Positions 1 through 9,787 are shown, counted from the stretch's first letter. The stretch: 64,000 bases of DNA from Megamonas funiformis (GCF_010669225.1 NZ_CP048627.1:1315292-1379291), one strand, 5' to 3'. Program-made: numbers and translations. The notes: a model not told the origin generated them from the letters alone.

Positions 1-1172
1 TTTATATCATCACCTAAAGCCACTACACCTAATACACGTCCACCATTTGTTACAATTTTTCCATCTTTTTTAGCTGTACCAGCATGGAAAACTAAGACAT
101 TTTCATTTTCAGCCTTATCTAAACCTAGAATTTCATTGCCTTTTTCATATTTAGCAGGATATCCACCGGCACTCATAACTACACAAACAGCAGCTTTTTT
201 GCTCCATTTTATATCACAATTTGCAAGTGTACCATTTGCACAAGCTAACATGATTTCAGCTAAATCACTTTCTAACAATGGCAATACAACTTGTGTTTCT
301 GGGTCACCAAAACGAGCATTAAATTCTACAACTTTTGGACCTTCTGCTGTTATCATTAAACCAGCATACAAACAACCTTTGTATTCATAACCTTCTTGTT
401 TCATAGCTTTTATAGTTGGCTCTAAAATTTTTGTTTGTACCTGCTTCATTAAATCTTCTGTGATTACTGGAGCTGGTGCATATGTTCCCATACCGCCTGT
501 ATTCGGCCCCTTATCGCCGTCATACGCTCTTTTATGGTCTTGAGATGGTATCATAGGGATAATAGTTTCACCATCAGTGAAAGCCAATACAGAAGCTTCT
601 TCGCCAGCCATAAATTCTTCGATAACTACGCTATTACCAGCATTACCAAAAGTTTTATCGCACATAATTTCATCAATTGCTTCTAAAGCTTGCTCTTTTG
701 TTTCTGCAACAATAACACCTTTACCAGCAGCAAGTCCATCTGCTTTAATTACTATTGGTGCGCCTTCTTTTTCTATATAATTTTTAGCTTCCACTGCATC
801 TGTAAAAACTTCATATTTTGCAGTAGGAATGCCATATTTTTTCATAATATTTTTAGAAAAAGATTTAGAACCTTCTAATTGAGCAGCAGCTTTTTGTGGT
901 CCAAAAGAAGCAATTCCCACTTTAGCCATATCATCAACAATTCCATTTGTCAATGGAACTTCTGGCCCTACCACCACTAAATCGACTTTTTTCTCTTGAG
1001 CCACTTTTACTAAAAATTCATTATCCTCTACTGAACCTGGTATACATTGTGCTATTTTTTCCATGCCTGGATTTCCTGGCACAGTATAAATTTTATCCAC
1101 AAGTTTACTTTGAGCTAATTTCCATGTAAGTGTATGTTCACGTCCACCACTACCAATAACTAAAATATCCAA
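1..1172 (-). CDS. purD: Phosphoribosylamine-glycine ligase (GAR synthetase), 3' end outside window
   Basis: Catalyses the ATP-dependent joining of glycine to phosphoribosylamine, step two of cytosolic purine synthesis. About 390 codons are visible of a family near 420, so only the C-terminus is missing. The N-terminus reads as ILVIGSGGREH, the typical PurD opening, and the ATP-grasp region shows GPNTGGMGTYAP and VVEFNARFGDPE. The start is a TTG at 1172, chosen because a GGGGG ribosome site lies 7 bases upstream and no ATG fits the family N-terminus. It is the last gene of the leftward pur operon, separated from the IMP cyclohydrolase gene by a hairpin. Identity is certain; the start is very likely. 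Confidence 0.96.
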   Translation of the reverse strand, partial: MDILVIGSGGREHTLTWKLAQSKLVDKIYTVPGNPGMEKIAQCIPGSVEDNEFLVKVAQEKKVDLVVVGPEVPLTNGIVDDMAKVGIASFGPQKAAAQLEGSKSFSKNIMKKYGIPTAKYEVFTDAVEAKNYIEKEGAPIVIKADGLAAGKGVIVAETKEQALEAIDEIMCDKTFGNAGNSVVIEEFMAGEEASVLAFTDGETIIPMIPSQDHKRAYDGDKGPNTGGMGTYAPAPVITEDLMKQVQTKILEPTIKAMKQEGYEYKGCLYAGLMITAEGPKVVEFNARFGDPETQVVLPLLESDLAEIMLACANGTLANCDIKWSKKAAVCVVMSAGGYPAKYEKGNEILGLDKAENENVLVFHAGTAKKDGKIVTNGGRVLGVVALGDDI

Positions 1173-1199
1173 AATATAACCCCCTTATTAAACTTATTA

Positions 1200-1250
1200 A
1201 AAGAAAACGCACTTAAATAGTGCCAATTATTAGCATATCAATAAGTGCGC
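1200..1250 (-). terminator. Hairpin between IMP cyclohydrolase gene and purD
   Basis: On the minus strand a stem CGCACTT/AAGTGCG (1243-1249 and 1208-1214) is followed by TTTTCTTTT, the form of an intrinsic terminator. As purD follows 30 bases later, it may act as a partial terminator that lowers purD expression. It depends on sequence alone. Confidence 0.55.
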
Positions 1251-1259
1251 TAAAATATA

Positions 1260-1853
1260 TTATTTGCTTAACTGAGCTGTAAGATATTCTTGAATGCAAT
1301 CATCATAATGAGATGTATGACAGAAAGCTTCTTGAGCTAATTGCATACGGAATTTTCCTGTAGTGCAACCATCTTTAGCTATCATTTCAGCAACTTCATC
1401 ATAATGTTTAGGATTTACTACAACTGTAACAAATTTGAAATTTTTTGCAGCAGCACGAATCATTGCAGGACCACCGATATCGATATTTTCTACTGCTTCA
1501 GCAAGAGTTACATTTGGTTTTTCTATAGTTTCACGGAATGGATATAAATTTACAACAACTAAATCAATAGGTTGAATATTAAATTTTTGCATTTGTGCTA
1601 CATGACTTTGATTATCACGAACAGCTAAAATACCACCATGAATATATGGATTTAAAGTTTTTACACGACCATCCATAATTTCAGGGAATTTAGTTACATC
1701 ACTAACATAAGTAACAGGTATACCAGCATCGTCAATTGCTTTCATTGTTCCACCAGTAGAAATGATTTCTACACCAGCTTCATGAAGTTTACGTGCAAAT
1801 TCTACAATACCAGTTTTGTCAGAAACACTTAATAACGCTCTTTTAATAGGCAT
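1260..1853 (-). CDS. Stand-alone IMP cyclohydrolase (PurH N-terminal domain only)
   Basis: This 197-residue protein matches the MGS-like IMP cyclohydrolase half of bifunctional PurH (usually about 510-530 residues): it opens [11 protein letters not shown] and carries [18 protein letters not shown] and [16 protein letters not shown]. The AICAR formyltransferase half is absent; the frame closes with a normal TAA and the next gene starts shortly after, so this is not a visible frameshift. It should close the ring of FAICAR to give IMP in the last step of purine synthesis, which leaves the preceding formylation to a gene outside the window. It sits in operon between purN and purD. The name purJ has been used for such separate cyclohydrolases; I leave the symbol empty because usage varies. 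Confidence 0.93.
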   Translation of the reverse strand: MPIKRALLSVSDKTGIVEFARKLHEAGVEIISTGGTMKAIDDAGIPVTYVSDVTKFPEIMDGRVKTLNPYIHGGILAVRDNQSHVAQMQKFNIQPIDLVVVNLYPFRETIEKPNVTLAEAVENIDIGGPAMIRAAAKNFKFVTVVVNPKHYDEVAEMIAKDGCTTGKFRMQLAQEAFCHTSHYDDCIQEYLTAQLSK

Positions 1854-1887
1854 AATAAAAGCCTCCTCTTAATGTGATTATATAAAA

Positions 1888-2502
1888 TCAATCATCAATC
1901 GTCACATGACGACCATTGACATGTATTTTTCCTGCTAAATACAATTCAATAACTTTTGGATATATTATATGTTCTTGTTCAAGCACTCTAGCAGATAAAG
2001 TTTCTTCTGTATCATCATCTAAAACAGGTACTGCTTTTTGCATGATGATAGGGCCACTGTCCATACCTTCATCTACAAAATGCACAGTGCAACCAGATAC
2101 TTTCACACCATATGCTAAAACATCACGATGAGCATGAGCTCCACCAAAAGAAGGTAATAATGATGGGTGTATATTTAAAATACAATTTTTAAATTCATTG
2201 ACAAAATAAGGGCTTAAAATACGCATAAATCCAGCTAAAACAACTAGACCTACATTGTATTTTTTTAATTGTTCTACAAGTTTTTGTTCAAATTCTTCTT
2301 TTGTAGAACATTTTTTTCGATCAACGCAAACAGCAGGAATGCCTGCTTTTCTAGCGCGTTCTAATGCCATTGCTTCTGGTTTATCAGTTAGTACAACACC
2401 TATTTTAGTTTTAATCTGACCATTTTCAATTGCATCAATGATAGATTGTAAATCACTACCACGACCAGAAGCCAATACACCTAAAATTATTTGGTTATTC
2501 AT
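1888..2502 (-). CDS. purN: Phosphoribosylglycinamide formyltransferase
   Basis: Transfers a formyl group from 10-formyl-tetrahydrofolate to GAR (third step of purine synthesis). The 204-residue length is normal. Visible family features are GVLASGRGSDLQSIIDA at the N-terminus, the catalytic region LAGFMRILSPYFV...ILNIHPSLLPSFGGAHAHRDVL with the NIHPSLLP signature, and SGCTVHFVDEGMDSGPII. The start overlaps the end of purM by 8 bases, pointing to translational coupling in the pur operon. Confidence 0.97.
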   Translation of the reverse strand: MNNQIILGVLASGRGSDLQSIIDAIENGQIKTKIGVVLTDKPEAMALERARKAGIPAVCVDRKKCSTKEEFEQKLVEQLKKYNVGLVVLAGFMRILSPYFVNEFKNCILNIHPSLLPSFGGAHAHRDVLAYGVKVSGCTVHFVDEGMDSGPIIMQKAVPVLDDDTEETLSARVLEQEHIIYPKVIELYLAGKIHVNGRHVTIDD

Positions 2503-3562
2503 TGAAAACTCCGCCTTTTACTTCTACAGTTTGGTTGCCTTCAACAACTTTACCAATAATATAGGATTTTTCGCCTTTTGCTTTGAGGTCTTCTTGAATT
2601 TTAGCTGCTTCTTCTTCAGATACAAGTAAAATCATACCGATACCCATATTGAATACACGGTACATTTCATGCCAATCTACATTACCCCAAGCTTGTAAGA
2701 GTTTGAAGATTGCTGGCATTTCCCATGTGCTAGCATCTACTTCAACGCCAGTACCTTCTGGTAAAATGCGGGAAATATTTTCATAGAAACCGCCACCAGT
2801 TACATGTACCATACCATGAATATCATATTTTTCAATTAATGGTAAGCAAACAGATGGATAAAGACGTGTAGGTGTTAAAAGTTCTTCGCCTAATGTTTTG
2901 CCATTTAATTCTGGGAATTTTTCTTCACCTTTAAAACCTTTTACATCAAAGCAGATTTTACGAACTAAAGAATAACCATTAGAATGTACACCACTAGAAG
3001 GAATACCTAACAAAACATCGCCAGCTTTGATTTTTTCACCAGTGATGATATTAGCTTTATCCACTACACCAACAGCAAAACCAGCAATATCATATTCGCC
3101 ATCAGCATAAAAACCAGCCATTTCAGCAGTTTCACCACCGATTAAAGCACAGCCAGATTCTTTACAAGCACCAGCTACACCTTTTACTACAGTAGCTACT
3201 TTTTCTGGATCTAATTTTCCTACAGCAAGATAATCTAAGAAATAAAGTGGTTCTGCACCTTGCACTAAGATATCATTTACGCACATAGCTACAGCATCTT
3301 GACCAATAGTATCATGTTTATCAAGCATAAATGCAAGACGTAATTTTGTACCAACACCATCAGTACCAGATACTAATACAGGTTCTTTATATTTTCCACT
3401 ATTTAAAGCAAAAAGACCACCAAAACCGCCTAAATCACCTAAAACTTCTGGACGATATGTTGCTTTTACGCTATCTTTTATAAGTTTTACAGAATAATTT
3501 CCAGCATCAATATCAACACCAGAATCACGATACGTAAGATTTGTCTGTTTATTATCAGTCAT
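2495..3562 (-). CDS. purM: Phosphoribosylformylglycinamidine cyclo-ligase (AIR synthetase)
   Basis: Closes the imidazole ring of FGAM to form AIR using ATP. Family hallmarks are TYRDSGVDIDAGN at the N-terminus, VSGTDGVGTKLRLA, QDAVAMCVNDILVQGAEPLYFLDY, IGGETAEMAGFY and GIPSSGVHSNGYSLVRK. I set the start at 3562 (355 residues) because a GGAGG site lies just upstream; an ATG 60 bases further up would extend into purF without a ribosome site. It overlaps purN by 8 bases. Confidence 0.97.
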   Translation of the reverse strand: MTDNKQTNLTYRDSGVDIDAGNYSVKLIKDSVKATYRPEVLGDLGGFGGLFALNSGKYKEPVLVSGTDGVGTKLRLAFMLDKHDTIGQDAVAMCVNDILVQGAEPLYFLDYLAVGKLDPEKVATVVKGVAGACKESGCALIGGETAEMAGFYADGEYDIAGFAVGVVDKANIITGEKIKAGDVLLGIPSSGVHSNGYSLVRKICFDVKGFKGEEKFPELNGKTLGEELLTPTRLYPSVCLPLIEKYDIHGMVHVTGGGFYENISRILPEGTGVEVDASTWEMPAIFKLLQAWGNVDWHEMYRVFNMGIGMILLVSEEEAAKIQEDLKAKGEKSYIIGKVVEGNQTVEVKGGVFNE

Positions 3563-3584
3563 GTTAACCTCCAAAAAGTGCAAA

Positions 3585-5018
3585 TTATTTTGCTCTTTGT
3601 TCAAATACGTATTTATCAGCACCAGTTACTGTTTCTTTTGACATTTCAATTGGATAAGCATTGTTAAAGCAAGCATAACACATATCTTCAGGATTAGCTG
3701 TTGTCATAGAAGCTTTAAGACCTTCCAAGGAAAGGAAATGTAAAGAATCTGCACCTATAAATTGACGAATTTCTTCAACTGATTTAGTTGCAGCGATTAA
3801 TTCTTTACGTACAGAAGTATCAATACCATAGTAGCAAGGATAGCCAATTGGTGGAGAACTAATGCACATATGAACTTCTTTTGCACCTGCTTTGCGAAGC
3901 ATTTTTACGATTTTACCACTAGTAGTACCACGAACGATAGAATCATCTACCATAATAACAGATTTACCACGAACAGCTTCAGCTATAGCATTTAATTTTA
4001 AGCGAACAGCTGTATCACGTTTTTTCTGTGTTGGCTGAATAAATGTACGTCCAATATAACGATTTTTGATTAAGCCTTCGCAAAATGGAATGCCTGATTC
4101 ATAAGCAAAACCTGTAGCAGCTGTATTACCAGAGTCTGGTACAGATATAACAATATCACCTTTGAATTTACTTTCACGAGCAAGCATGCGACCCATCATA
4201 AAACGAGCAGCATGAACACTTTGTCCATCAATTACACTATCTGGACGAGCAAAATATATATATTCGAAAACACATGCAGCTTTTTTCTCTGGAGTTGTGT
4301 ATTTATAGGATTTTAAACCATCATCACCCATGACAATCATTTCGCCTGGTTCAACATCTCTAATAAATTCTGCACCTACAACATCAAGACCACAAGATTC
4401 AGAAGAAATTATCCAAGAACCTTCTTCTGTTTTACCGATGCAAAGAGGTCTAAATCCTTGTGGATCACGTACAGCTATTAATTTATTTTCAGTCATAATA
4501 GCCAAGCAAAAAGCACCTTTTACTTGTTGTACACTTTCAATGATTTTTTCCTCAATACTTGATTTACGAGAACGTGCGATAAGATTAACGATTACTTCTG
4601 TATCTATAGAAGTTTGAAAAATTGTACCTTGTTCTTCTAAGTAACGACGAAGTTCAGCTGCATTTGTTAAATTACCATTATGGGCTAAACTAATTTTTCC
4701 GCCGGAATAATTAGCAATTAAAGGTTGTGTATTTGATAATAAGCTAGAGCCAGTTGTTGAATAACGTACATGACCAATAGCAATATATTGATTTTCCATA
4801 TGAGGTAATTGATGACGAAATACTTCATTTACCAGCCCCATATCACGAGTAACGTCCATCCAAGCGCCATCAGTAACAGCTATACCAGCACTTTCTTGAC
4901 CACGATGTTGAAGTGCATACAACCCAAGATATGTTAACATAGAAACATCTTCAGTACGAGAAAATACACCAAAGACGCCACATTCTTCTTTCCACTTATT
5001 TGACGTAATGTCAACCAT
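3585..5018 (-). CDS. purF: Amidophosphoribosyltransferase
   Basis: First committed enzyme of purine synthesis: makes phosphoribosylamine from PRPP and glutamine. The class II glutaminase domain begins at Cys13 (KEECGVFGVF) after a short propeptide, as in the Bacillus type, followed by HRGQESAGIA and the HNGNLTNA motif. The C-terminal half has the PRPP-binding signature VIMVDDSIVRGTTSGKIV, and cysteines in the last third (PPIGYPCYYG, PEDMCYACFNNAYP) fit the Fe-S-containing subtype. Length 477 is usual. Expected to be feedback-inhibited by purine nucleotides, as known for the family. Confidence 0.97.
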   Translation of the reverse strand: MVDITSNKWKEECGVFGVFSRTEDVSMLTYLGLYALQHRGQESAGIAVTDGAWMDVTRDMGLVNEVFRHQLPHMENQYIAIGHVRYSTTGSSLLSNTQPLIANYSGGKISLAHNGNLTNAAELRRYLEEQGTIFQTSIDTEVIVNLIARSRKSSIEEKIIESVQQVKGAFCLAIMTENKLIAVRDPQGFRPLCIGKTEEGSWIISSESCGLDVVGAEFIRDVEPGEMIVMGDDGLKSYKYTTPEKKAACVFEYIYFARPDSVIDGQSVHAARFMMGRMLARESKFKGDIVISVPDSGNTAATGFAYESGIPFCEGLIKNRYIGRTFIQPTQKKRDTAVRLKLNAIAEAVRGKSVIMVDDSIVRGTTSGKIVKMLRKAGAKEVHMCISSPPIGYPCYYGIDTSVRKELIAATKSVEEIRQFIGADSLHFLSLEGLKASMTTANPEDMCYACFNNAYPIEMSKETVTGADKYVFEQRAK

Positions 5019-5084
5019 TAGTTACATTCTCCTATACATATATTTTAATCATAAACCTACTCAATACATACAATATAAATTAAG

Positions 5085-5124
5085 AATACTAAGCATAAAT
5101 ATTTTATAATTTATGCTTAGTATT
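5085..5124. repeat. Perfect 16-bp inverted repeat between purC and purF
   Basis: AATACTAAGCATAAAT (5085-5100) pairs with its exact complement at 5109-5124 around an 8-base loop. It fills the 114-bp gap between purC and purF. The minus-strand 3' side has only a weak T-rich tail, so it could be an attenuator, an RNA processing site or a transcript-stabilising hairpin. Confidence 0.6.
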
Positions 5125-5132
5125 TTATTTAA

Positions 5133-5843
5133 TTATAAAGTTTCGCCTGTTAAACGATGAAGAACTTCTTTATAAGCATCTTCAACATTACCTAAATCAC
5201 GACGGAATCTATCTTTATCAAGTTTTTCATGTGTCTGACTATCCCAGAAACGGCAGTTATCTGGAGATAATTCGTCGCCTAAAAGAATTTCACCATGATA
5301 TTTACCAAATTCTAATTTAAAGTCAATGAGGTCAATATTTTTTGTAGCAAGATATTTTGTCATAACATCATTGATTTTAAGAGACATCGCTTCAATCTGA
5401 TCAAGTTCTTCAGCTGTTGCCCAACCCATAGCTGTGATATGATAACGGTTAACCATAGGGTCACCTAAATCATCACATTTATAGCAATATTCAATTACAG
5501 GTTTAGACATTTTTACGCCTTCTTCAAGACCAAGACGTTTTGCTAAGCTACCAGCAGCTACATTACGGATAATAACTTCAAGAGGAACGATATCTAATTT
5601 TTTTACAAGGATTTCACGGTCATTAAGAACTTTAATGAGGTGATGTTTAATGCCTTCTTTTTCTAATAAACCAAAGAAGAAATTAGTAATTTTATTATTT
5701 AAAATGCCTTTATCTGCAATAGTACCTTTTTTTGCACCATTACCAGCAGTTGCATCATCTTTGTAATAAACTAATAATTCATCAGGATTTTCTGTTGAAA
5801 AGATTTTTTTTGCTTTGCCTTCATATAATAATTTGTTTTCCAT
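5133..5843 (-). CDS. purC: Phosphoribosylaminoimidazole-succinocarboxamide synthase (SAICAR synthetase)
   Basis: Joins aspartate to CAIR with ATP. Opens with [13 protein letters not shown], the PurC signature, and shows [38 protein letters not shown] and IDFKLEFG (substrate- and nucleotide-binding blocks). I use the ATG at 5843 (236 residues), which has GGAGGT 8 bases upstream; a start 18 bases earlier would overlap that ribosome site. Second gene of the operon after purE. Confidence 0.97.
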   Translation of the reverse strand: MENKLLYEGKAKKIFSTENPDELLVYYKDDATAGNGAKKGTIADKGILNNKITNFFFGLLEKEGIKHHLIKVLNDREILVKKLDIVPLEVIIRNVAAGSLAKRLGLEEGVKMSKPVIEYCYKCDDLGDPMVNRYHITAMGWATAEELDQIEAMSLKINDVMTKYLATKNIDLIDFKLEFGKYHGEILLGDELSPDNCRFWDSQTHEKLDKDRFRRDLGNVEDAYKEVLHRLTGETL

Positions 5844-5933
5844 TATTAATTGACCTCCCAAGTCATTAACTAAAATCTAAATAAAAATGAGTTATACGAT
5901 TTTATATTAATTTTAGATGAATTTTTTCGTTAA

Positions 5934-6425
5934 TTATGCTTGAAGTTGTTGTGCAACTTTTGCAGCTTTAGCTTCAACTTCTTCAACCATTTTTTCGCGA
6001 TATTCTTTAAGTTGTTTTCTTAAATTCATATCGCTTACAGCAAAGATTTCTATAGCAAAAATAGCAGCATTTTTAGCACCATTAATTGCCATAGTTGCAA
6101 CTGGAATTCCAGATGGCATTTGTACAGTACTTAATAAAGCATCCATACCATTTAATGGAGTTGCATTAATTGGTACTCCAATAACAGGTAAAGTAGTATA
6201 AGATGCGATAACTCCACCTAAATGTGCAGCAGCACCAGCGGCAGAGATGAATGCGCCAACACCTCTTTCTTCCGCAGAAGAAACTAGGCCACGGACTTTG
6301 CCAGGGGTACGGTGTGCAGAAGCTACGATTACTTCTGTTTCTACATTAAACTGATGTAATAAATCAACAGCCGGTTTTAAAATGGGAAAATCAGAATCAC
6401 TGCCCATTACTACAGCTACTTTCAT
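5934..6425 (-). CDS. purE: N5-carboxyaminoimidazole ribonucleotide mutase
   Basis: Converts N5-CAIR to CAIR (class I PurE). It has [17 protein letters not shown], the conserved SAHRTPGKV loop, [13 protein letters not shown] and [22 protein letters not shown]. Length 163 is normal. It is the first gene of the leftward pur operon. No purK lies in this window, so either purK is elsewhere or CAIR is made without it. AGGAGG lies 12 bases before the ATG, a little far. Confidence 0.97.
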   Translation of the reverse strand: MKVAVVMGSDSDFPILKPAVDLLHQFNVETEVIVASAHRTPGKVRGLVSSAEERGVGAFISAAGAAAHLGGVIASYTTLPVIGVPINATPLNGMDALLSTVQMPSGIPVATMAINGAKNAAIFAIEIFAVSDMNLRKQLKEYREKMVEEVEAKAAKVAQQLQA

Positions 6426-6935
6426 TTAAATCATCAACCTCCTGAGTAGTTTTATTTAATTAGTACAATAATTACTATAACAGAATAAACTTAAAACTTC
6501 AATGTATATAGCTTATAAAAATTTTACATATTTTTATAAAAAGGATAGAAATTTTCACTCTAAGATAATTTTAAATTTTGCAAAAATGTAACCTTGAAAA
6601 CTTCTAGATAAAAATTACTAAATATAAAGAAATAAAATTTTTTTATATTCTTATTGTATCTTTTTTAATTTGACAAATCACTTGTTTACGCTATTTTTAC
6701 CAAAAATTTTCTTCTTATTTCCTATTATAATAAATAAGAAATTTTCATTTAACAAAATTAAATATAAGTATTTTTATAAAATCAAATAATTATATAGATT
6801 ATAATTATGATAGACACAATAAACATAAGCTGCTATAATAAAAGCATTATATATGGTTTGCATTGTATAATAAATGTAAAAGGCAAACTTAATTTATACA
6901 CTATGTAAATACATAAATACTTTAGGAGGGTAACA
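6426..6935. other. Divergent intergenic region between purE and lysC
   Basis: 510 bp of very AT-rich DNA must hold promoters for the leftward pur operon and the rightward lysC-thrC pair. I recognise only the lysC promoter (6811-6839). I looked for a purine riboswitch or other recognised leader before purE and for a lysine riboswitch before lysC and saw neither; the short lysC leader contains one small inverted repeat, GTTTGC (6856-6861) with GCAAAC (6883-6888). Confidence 0.5.
6811..6839 (+). promoter_or_regulatory. Probable sigma-A promoter for lysC-thrC
   Basis: TAGACA (6811-6816) and TATAAT (6834-6839) are 17 bp apart, with TGC just before the -10 (extended -10 form). A weaker TATAAT at 6866-6871 lies downstream. 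Transcription would start about 90 bases before the lysC ATG. Confidence 0.7.
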
Positions 6936-8162
6936 ATGGCACTAATTGTAAAAAAATTTGGTGGCAGCTCTGTTGGAAATATTGATAAAATCAAAGCTGT
7001 TGCAAAACGTATTTTAGATGAAAAACAGCCAGATGATAAAATTGTAGTAGTTGTTTCCGCTATGGGGGATACAACAGATGACTTAATTCAATTGGCAAAA
7101 GGGATTACTAAAGATCCATATCAATATACTCGTGAAATGGATATGTTACTTACTACTGGTGAACAAGTTTCAATTTCTTTATTGACTATGGCATTTAAAG
7201 CTTTAGGACAAAAAGCTATTTCTCTTACTGGAGCATTAGCTGGTGTAAAAACTAATTCTGTTCACACAAAAGGTAAAATCAAAGATATCCAACCTAAACG
7301 TATTTTTGAAGAATTAGATAAAGGCAATATTGTTATTGTAGCTGGCTTCCAGGGTTGTGATGATTTAGGCGATCCTGTTACTTTAGGTCGTGGTGGTTCT
7401 GATACTTCTGCAGTTGCTCTAGCTGGTGCTATGAAAGCTGATGTTTGTGAAATTTATACTGATGTTGATGGCGTATATTCTGCTGACCCACGTATTGCTA
7501 AAGGCGCTCGTAGAATGAAAGAAATCACATATTATGAAATGTTAGAAATGGCTCGTTTAGGTGCTGGTGTTATGCAACCACGTTCCGTAGAAACTGGTCG
7601 TTTATACAATATTCCAATTCATGTAAGATCTACATTCACTAACAAACCAGGCACAATTATTAGGGAGGAATATACAATGGAAGAGAAAGAGTTTATTATT
7701 AGAGGAGTAGCTCATGATACTAATGTAGCTAAATTCGCTGTATTAGGTATTCCAAATACTCCAGGTATTGCACATGCAATTTTCTCCAAACTTGCTGAAA
7801 ATAATGTTGATGTTGATATGATTGTACAAAGCATTCGCAATATGGAAAAAAATGTTACTGATATGGTATTTACTGTTACTGCTGATGACCTCGGTCAAGC
7901 AAAACAAATTGTAGATAAAGTTGCTGATGAATTAAATGCTGTTGCAGTATTAATCGAACAAGACGTAGCTAAAGTTTCTATCGTTGGTGCAGGTATGCTC
8001 GGTAACCCTGGTATTGCTGCTAGAATGTTCAAAGCTTTATCTGATGCTAATATCAATATTGATGTAATCAGTACATCTGAAATCAGCATCTCTTGCTTAA
8101 TTAAAGCTGATAAAATCAAAGAAGCTGTAAATGCTATTCATGATGAATTCTTTAAAGACTAA
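6936..8162 (+). CDS. lysC: Aspartate kinase, alpha subunit (alpha2/beta2 type)
   Basis: Phosphorylates aspartate, the first step to lysine, threonine, methionine and diaminopimelate. The 408 residues comprise a kinase domain (about 1-240; VKKFGGSSVG, GRGGSDTSAVALA, YTDVDGVYSADPR) and two ACT domains (about 265-405) expected to bind lysine and/or threonine. An internal start with its own ribosome site at 7663-7679 would give a separate 161-residue regulatory subunit, as known for Bacillus LysC. A strong GGAGGG site precedes the ATG. The neighbour thrC suggests that at least part of the flux is directed to threonine. Which amino acid inhibits it cannot be told here. Confidence 0.97.
   Translation: MALIVKKFGGSSVGNIDKIKAVAKRILDEKQPDDKIVVVVSAMGDTTDDLIQLAKGITKDPYQYTREMDMLLTTGEQVSISLLTMAFKALGQKAISLTGALAGVKTNSVHTKGKIKDIQPKRIFEELDKGNIVIVAGFQGCDDLGDPVTLGRGGSDTSAVALAGAMKADVCEIYTDVDGVYSADPRIAKGARRMKEITYYEMLEMARLGAGVMQPRSVETGRLYNIPIHVRSTFTNKPGTIIREEYTMEEKEFIIRGVAHDTNVAKFAVLGIPNTPGIAHAIFSKLAENNVDVDMIVQSIRNMEKNVTDMVFTVTADDLGQAKQIVDKVADELNAVAVLIEQDVAKVSIVGAGMLGNPGIAARMFKALSDANINIDVISTSEISISCLIKADKIKEAVNAIHDEFFKD
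7663..7679 (+). promoter_or_regulatory. Internal ribosome site and start for the aspartate kinase beta subunit
   Basis: GGGAGG (7663-7668) stands 8 bases before an in-frame ATG (7677). Translation from here would give 161 residues made only of the two ACT domains. Internal in-frame starts at this place are established for Bacillus-type LysC; use in this organism is inferred. Confidence 0.8.
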
Positions 8163-8210
8163 TCATTAAATCGAATATAAATAGATATTTATAAATTAAG
8201 GGGGCATTCT

Positions 8211-9701
8211 ATGAATTATATAAGTACACGTGGTCATAATTGTGCTGTTACTTCTGCACGTGCCATCATAAAAGGATTAGCAGAAGATGGTGGATTGTTT
8301 GTTCCTGAAAATATACCTATTATTGATGAAAAATTTTTAACTTCACTTCTTGATTTATCTTATCAAGAACGTGCAAAAAAAATTCTTTCTTTATATTTAA
8401 CAGATTTTACTGCTGAAGAAATCAATCCATGTGTTGATAACGCTTATACTACAGAAAAATTTGACACTGATAAAATTGTCCCTACAGTAGAAGTCGAAAA
8501 AAATAACTATCTTTTAGAACTTTGGCATGGTCCAACAAGTGCTTTTAAAGATATGGCATTACAATTATTGCCACAATTCATCTCTACTTCATTAAAAAAA
8601 TTAGGTGATAAAGATGAATTAGTTATTTTAGTAGCTACTTCTGGTGATACAGGTAAAGCAGCCTTAGATGGCTTTAAAAACGTTGACCAAACAAAAATTC
8701 TTGTCTTTTATCCACAAGAAGGCGTAAGTAAAATTCAGCGTTTACAAATGCTCACACAACAAGGTGATAATGTATCTGTATTCGCTGTTAAAGGTAATTT
8801 TGACGACGCTCAAAGCGGTGTTAAACAAATCTTTAGTGATAGTAAATACAATGAATATCTAAATGAAAAAGGTTTTAAACTCTCTTCTGCAAACTCCATA
8901 AATTGGGGCCGTTTATTGCCACAGATAGTTTATTACTTCAGTGCATATGCTGATTTAGTTAATGATAAAAAAATCACTATGGGTGATAAAGTCAACTTTA
9001 CTGTACCAACTGGTAATTTTGGCGATATCTTAGCTGGTTTCTACGCAAAATGCATGGGTCTTCCTGTCAATCGTTTAATTTGTGCTTCTAACTCTAATAA
9101 TGTATTGACAGATTTCTTGAAAACTGGCACTTATGACCGCAATCGTGAATTTTTCAAAACTATATCTCCATCAATGGATATTCTAATTTCCAGTAATTTA
9201 GAACGTTTACTTTATCATATTACAAATGATGCAACTAAAATAAAATCCTATATGGAAAAACTTCAATCAACAGGTTGCTATCAAGTTGATGAAGTAACAT
9301 TAAAAGCTATTCAAGAAACTTTCTCTGCTGGATATTTAGATGATAACGCTACTAAAAAATGTATTCATGATATTTATCAACAAGATAATTATGTAGCAGA
9401 TACACATACTGCTGTTGCATGGCAAGTAGCTCAAGATTATCAAAAATCTACACAAGATAAAACACCTATGGTTGTATTATCTACTGCTAGCCCATATAAA
9501 TTTAGTGATAGCGTTTTATCTGCTCTTGGTGAAGATATCTCCGATAAAGATGAATTTGCTTTATTAGATAAATTATCTACATTGAATAAAGATAAAATTC
9601 CTCAAGGCTTGGCTCAATTACAATCTTTACCTATTTTGCATAATAATTTATGTGCAAAAGAAGATATGATTAAAGCTGTAAATACATTTTTAAATATCTA
9701 A
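8211..9701 (+). CDS. thrC: Threonine synthase
   Basis: PLP enzyme that converts O-phosphohomoserine to threonine. It is of the long (about 500-residue) class: NYISTRGH at the start, LLELWHGPTSAFKDMALQLLP with the PLP lysine in the FKD motif, VATSGDTGKAAL, and TVPTGNFGDILAGFYAKCMG. It follows lysC by 48 bp with an AAGGGGG ribosome site and no visible promoter, so the two are likely cotranscribed. Homoserine dehydrogenase and kinase are not in this window. Confidence 0.97.
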   Translation: MNYISTRGHNCAVTSARAIIKGLAEDGGLFVPENIPIIDEKFLTSLLDLSYQERAKKILSLYLTDFTAEEINPCVDNAYTTEKFDTDKIVPTVEVEKNNYLLELWHGPTSAFKDMALQLLPQFISTSLKKLGDKDELVILVATSGDTGKAALDGFKNVDQTKILVFYPQEGVSKIQRLQMLTQQGDNVSVFAVKGNFDDAQSGVKQIFSDSKYNEYLNEKGFKLSSANSINWGRLLPQIVYYFSAYADLVNDKKITMGDKVNFTVPTGNFGDILAGFYAKCMGLPVNRLICASNSNNVLTDFLKTGTYDRNREFFKTISPSMDILISSNLERLLYHITNDATKIKSYMEKLQSTGCYQVDEVTLKAIQETFSAGYLDDNATKKCIHDIYQQDNYVADTHTAVAWQVAQDYQKSTQDKTPMVVLSTASPYKFSDSVLSALGEDISDKDEFALLDKLSTLNKDKIPQGLAQLQSLPILHNNLCAKEDMIKAVNTFLNI

Positions 9702-9732
9702 TATCTTAATGAATATTTCATAAAAATTTTAC

Positions 9733-9787
9733 AAATAGGCGATAAATTTTACATTTTACTAGTAAATTTATCGCCTATTTTTTTCTA
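9733..9787 (+). terminator. Intrinsic terminator after thrC
   Basis: A 17-bp stem AAATAGGCGATAAATTT with its complement (9733-9749 and 9764-9780) is followed by a run of T. It ends the lysC-thrC transcript. Confidence 0.9.

Noticed and set aside
2495-3622. Longer purM starting at 3622
   Set aside because: The extra 20 residues do not match PurM, overlap purF and lack a ribosome site; ATG 3562 has GGAGG.
6426-6935. Purine or lysine riboswitch before purE or lysC
   Set aside because: No recognisable conserved core of either class on the relevant strand; only short AT-rich inverted repeats are present.
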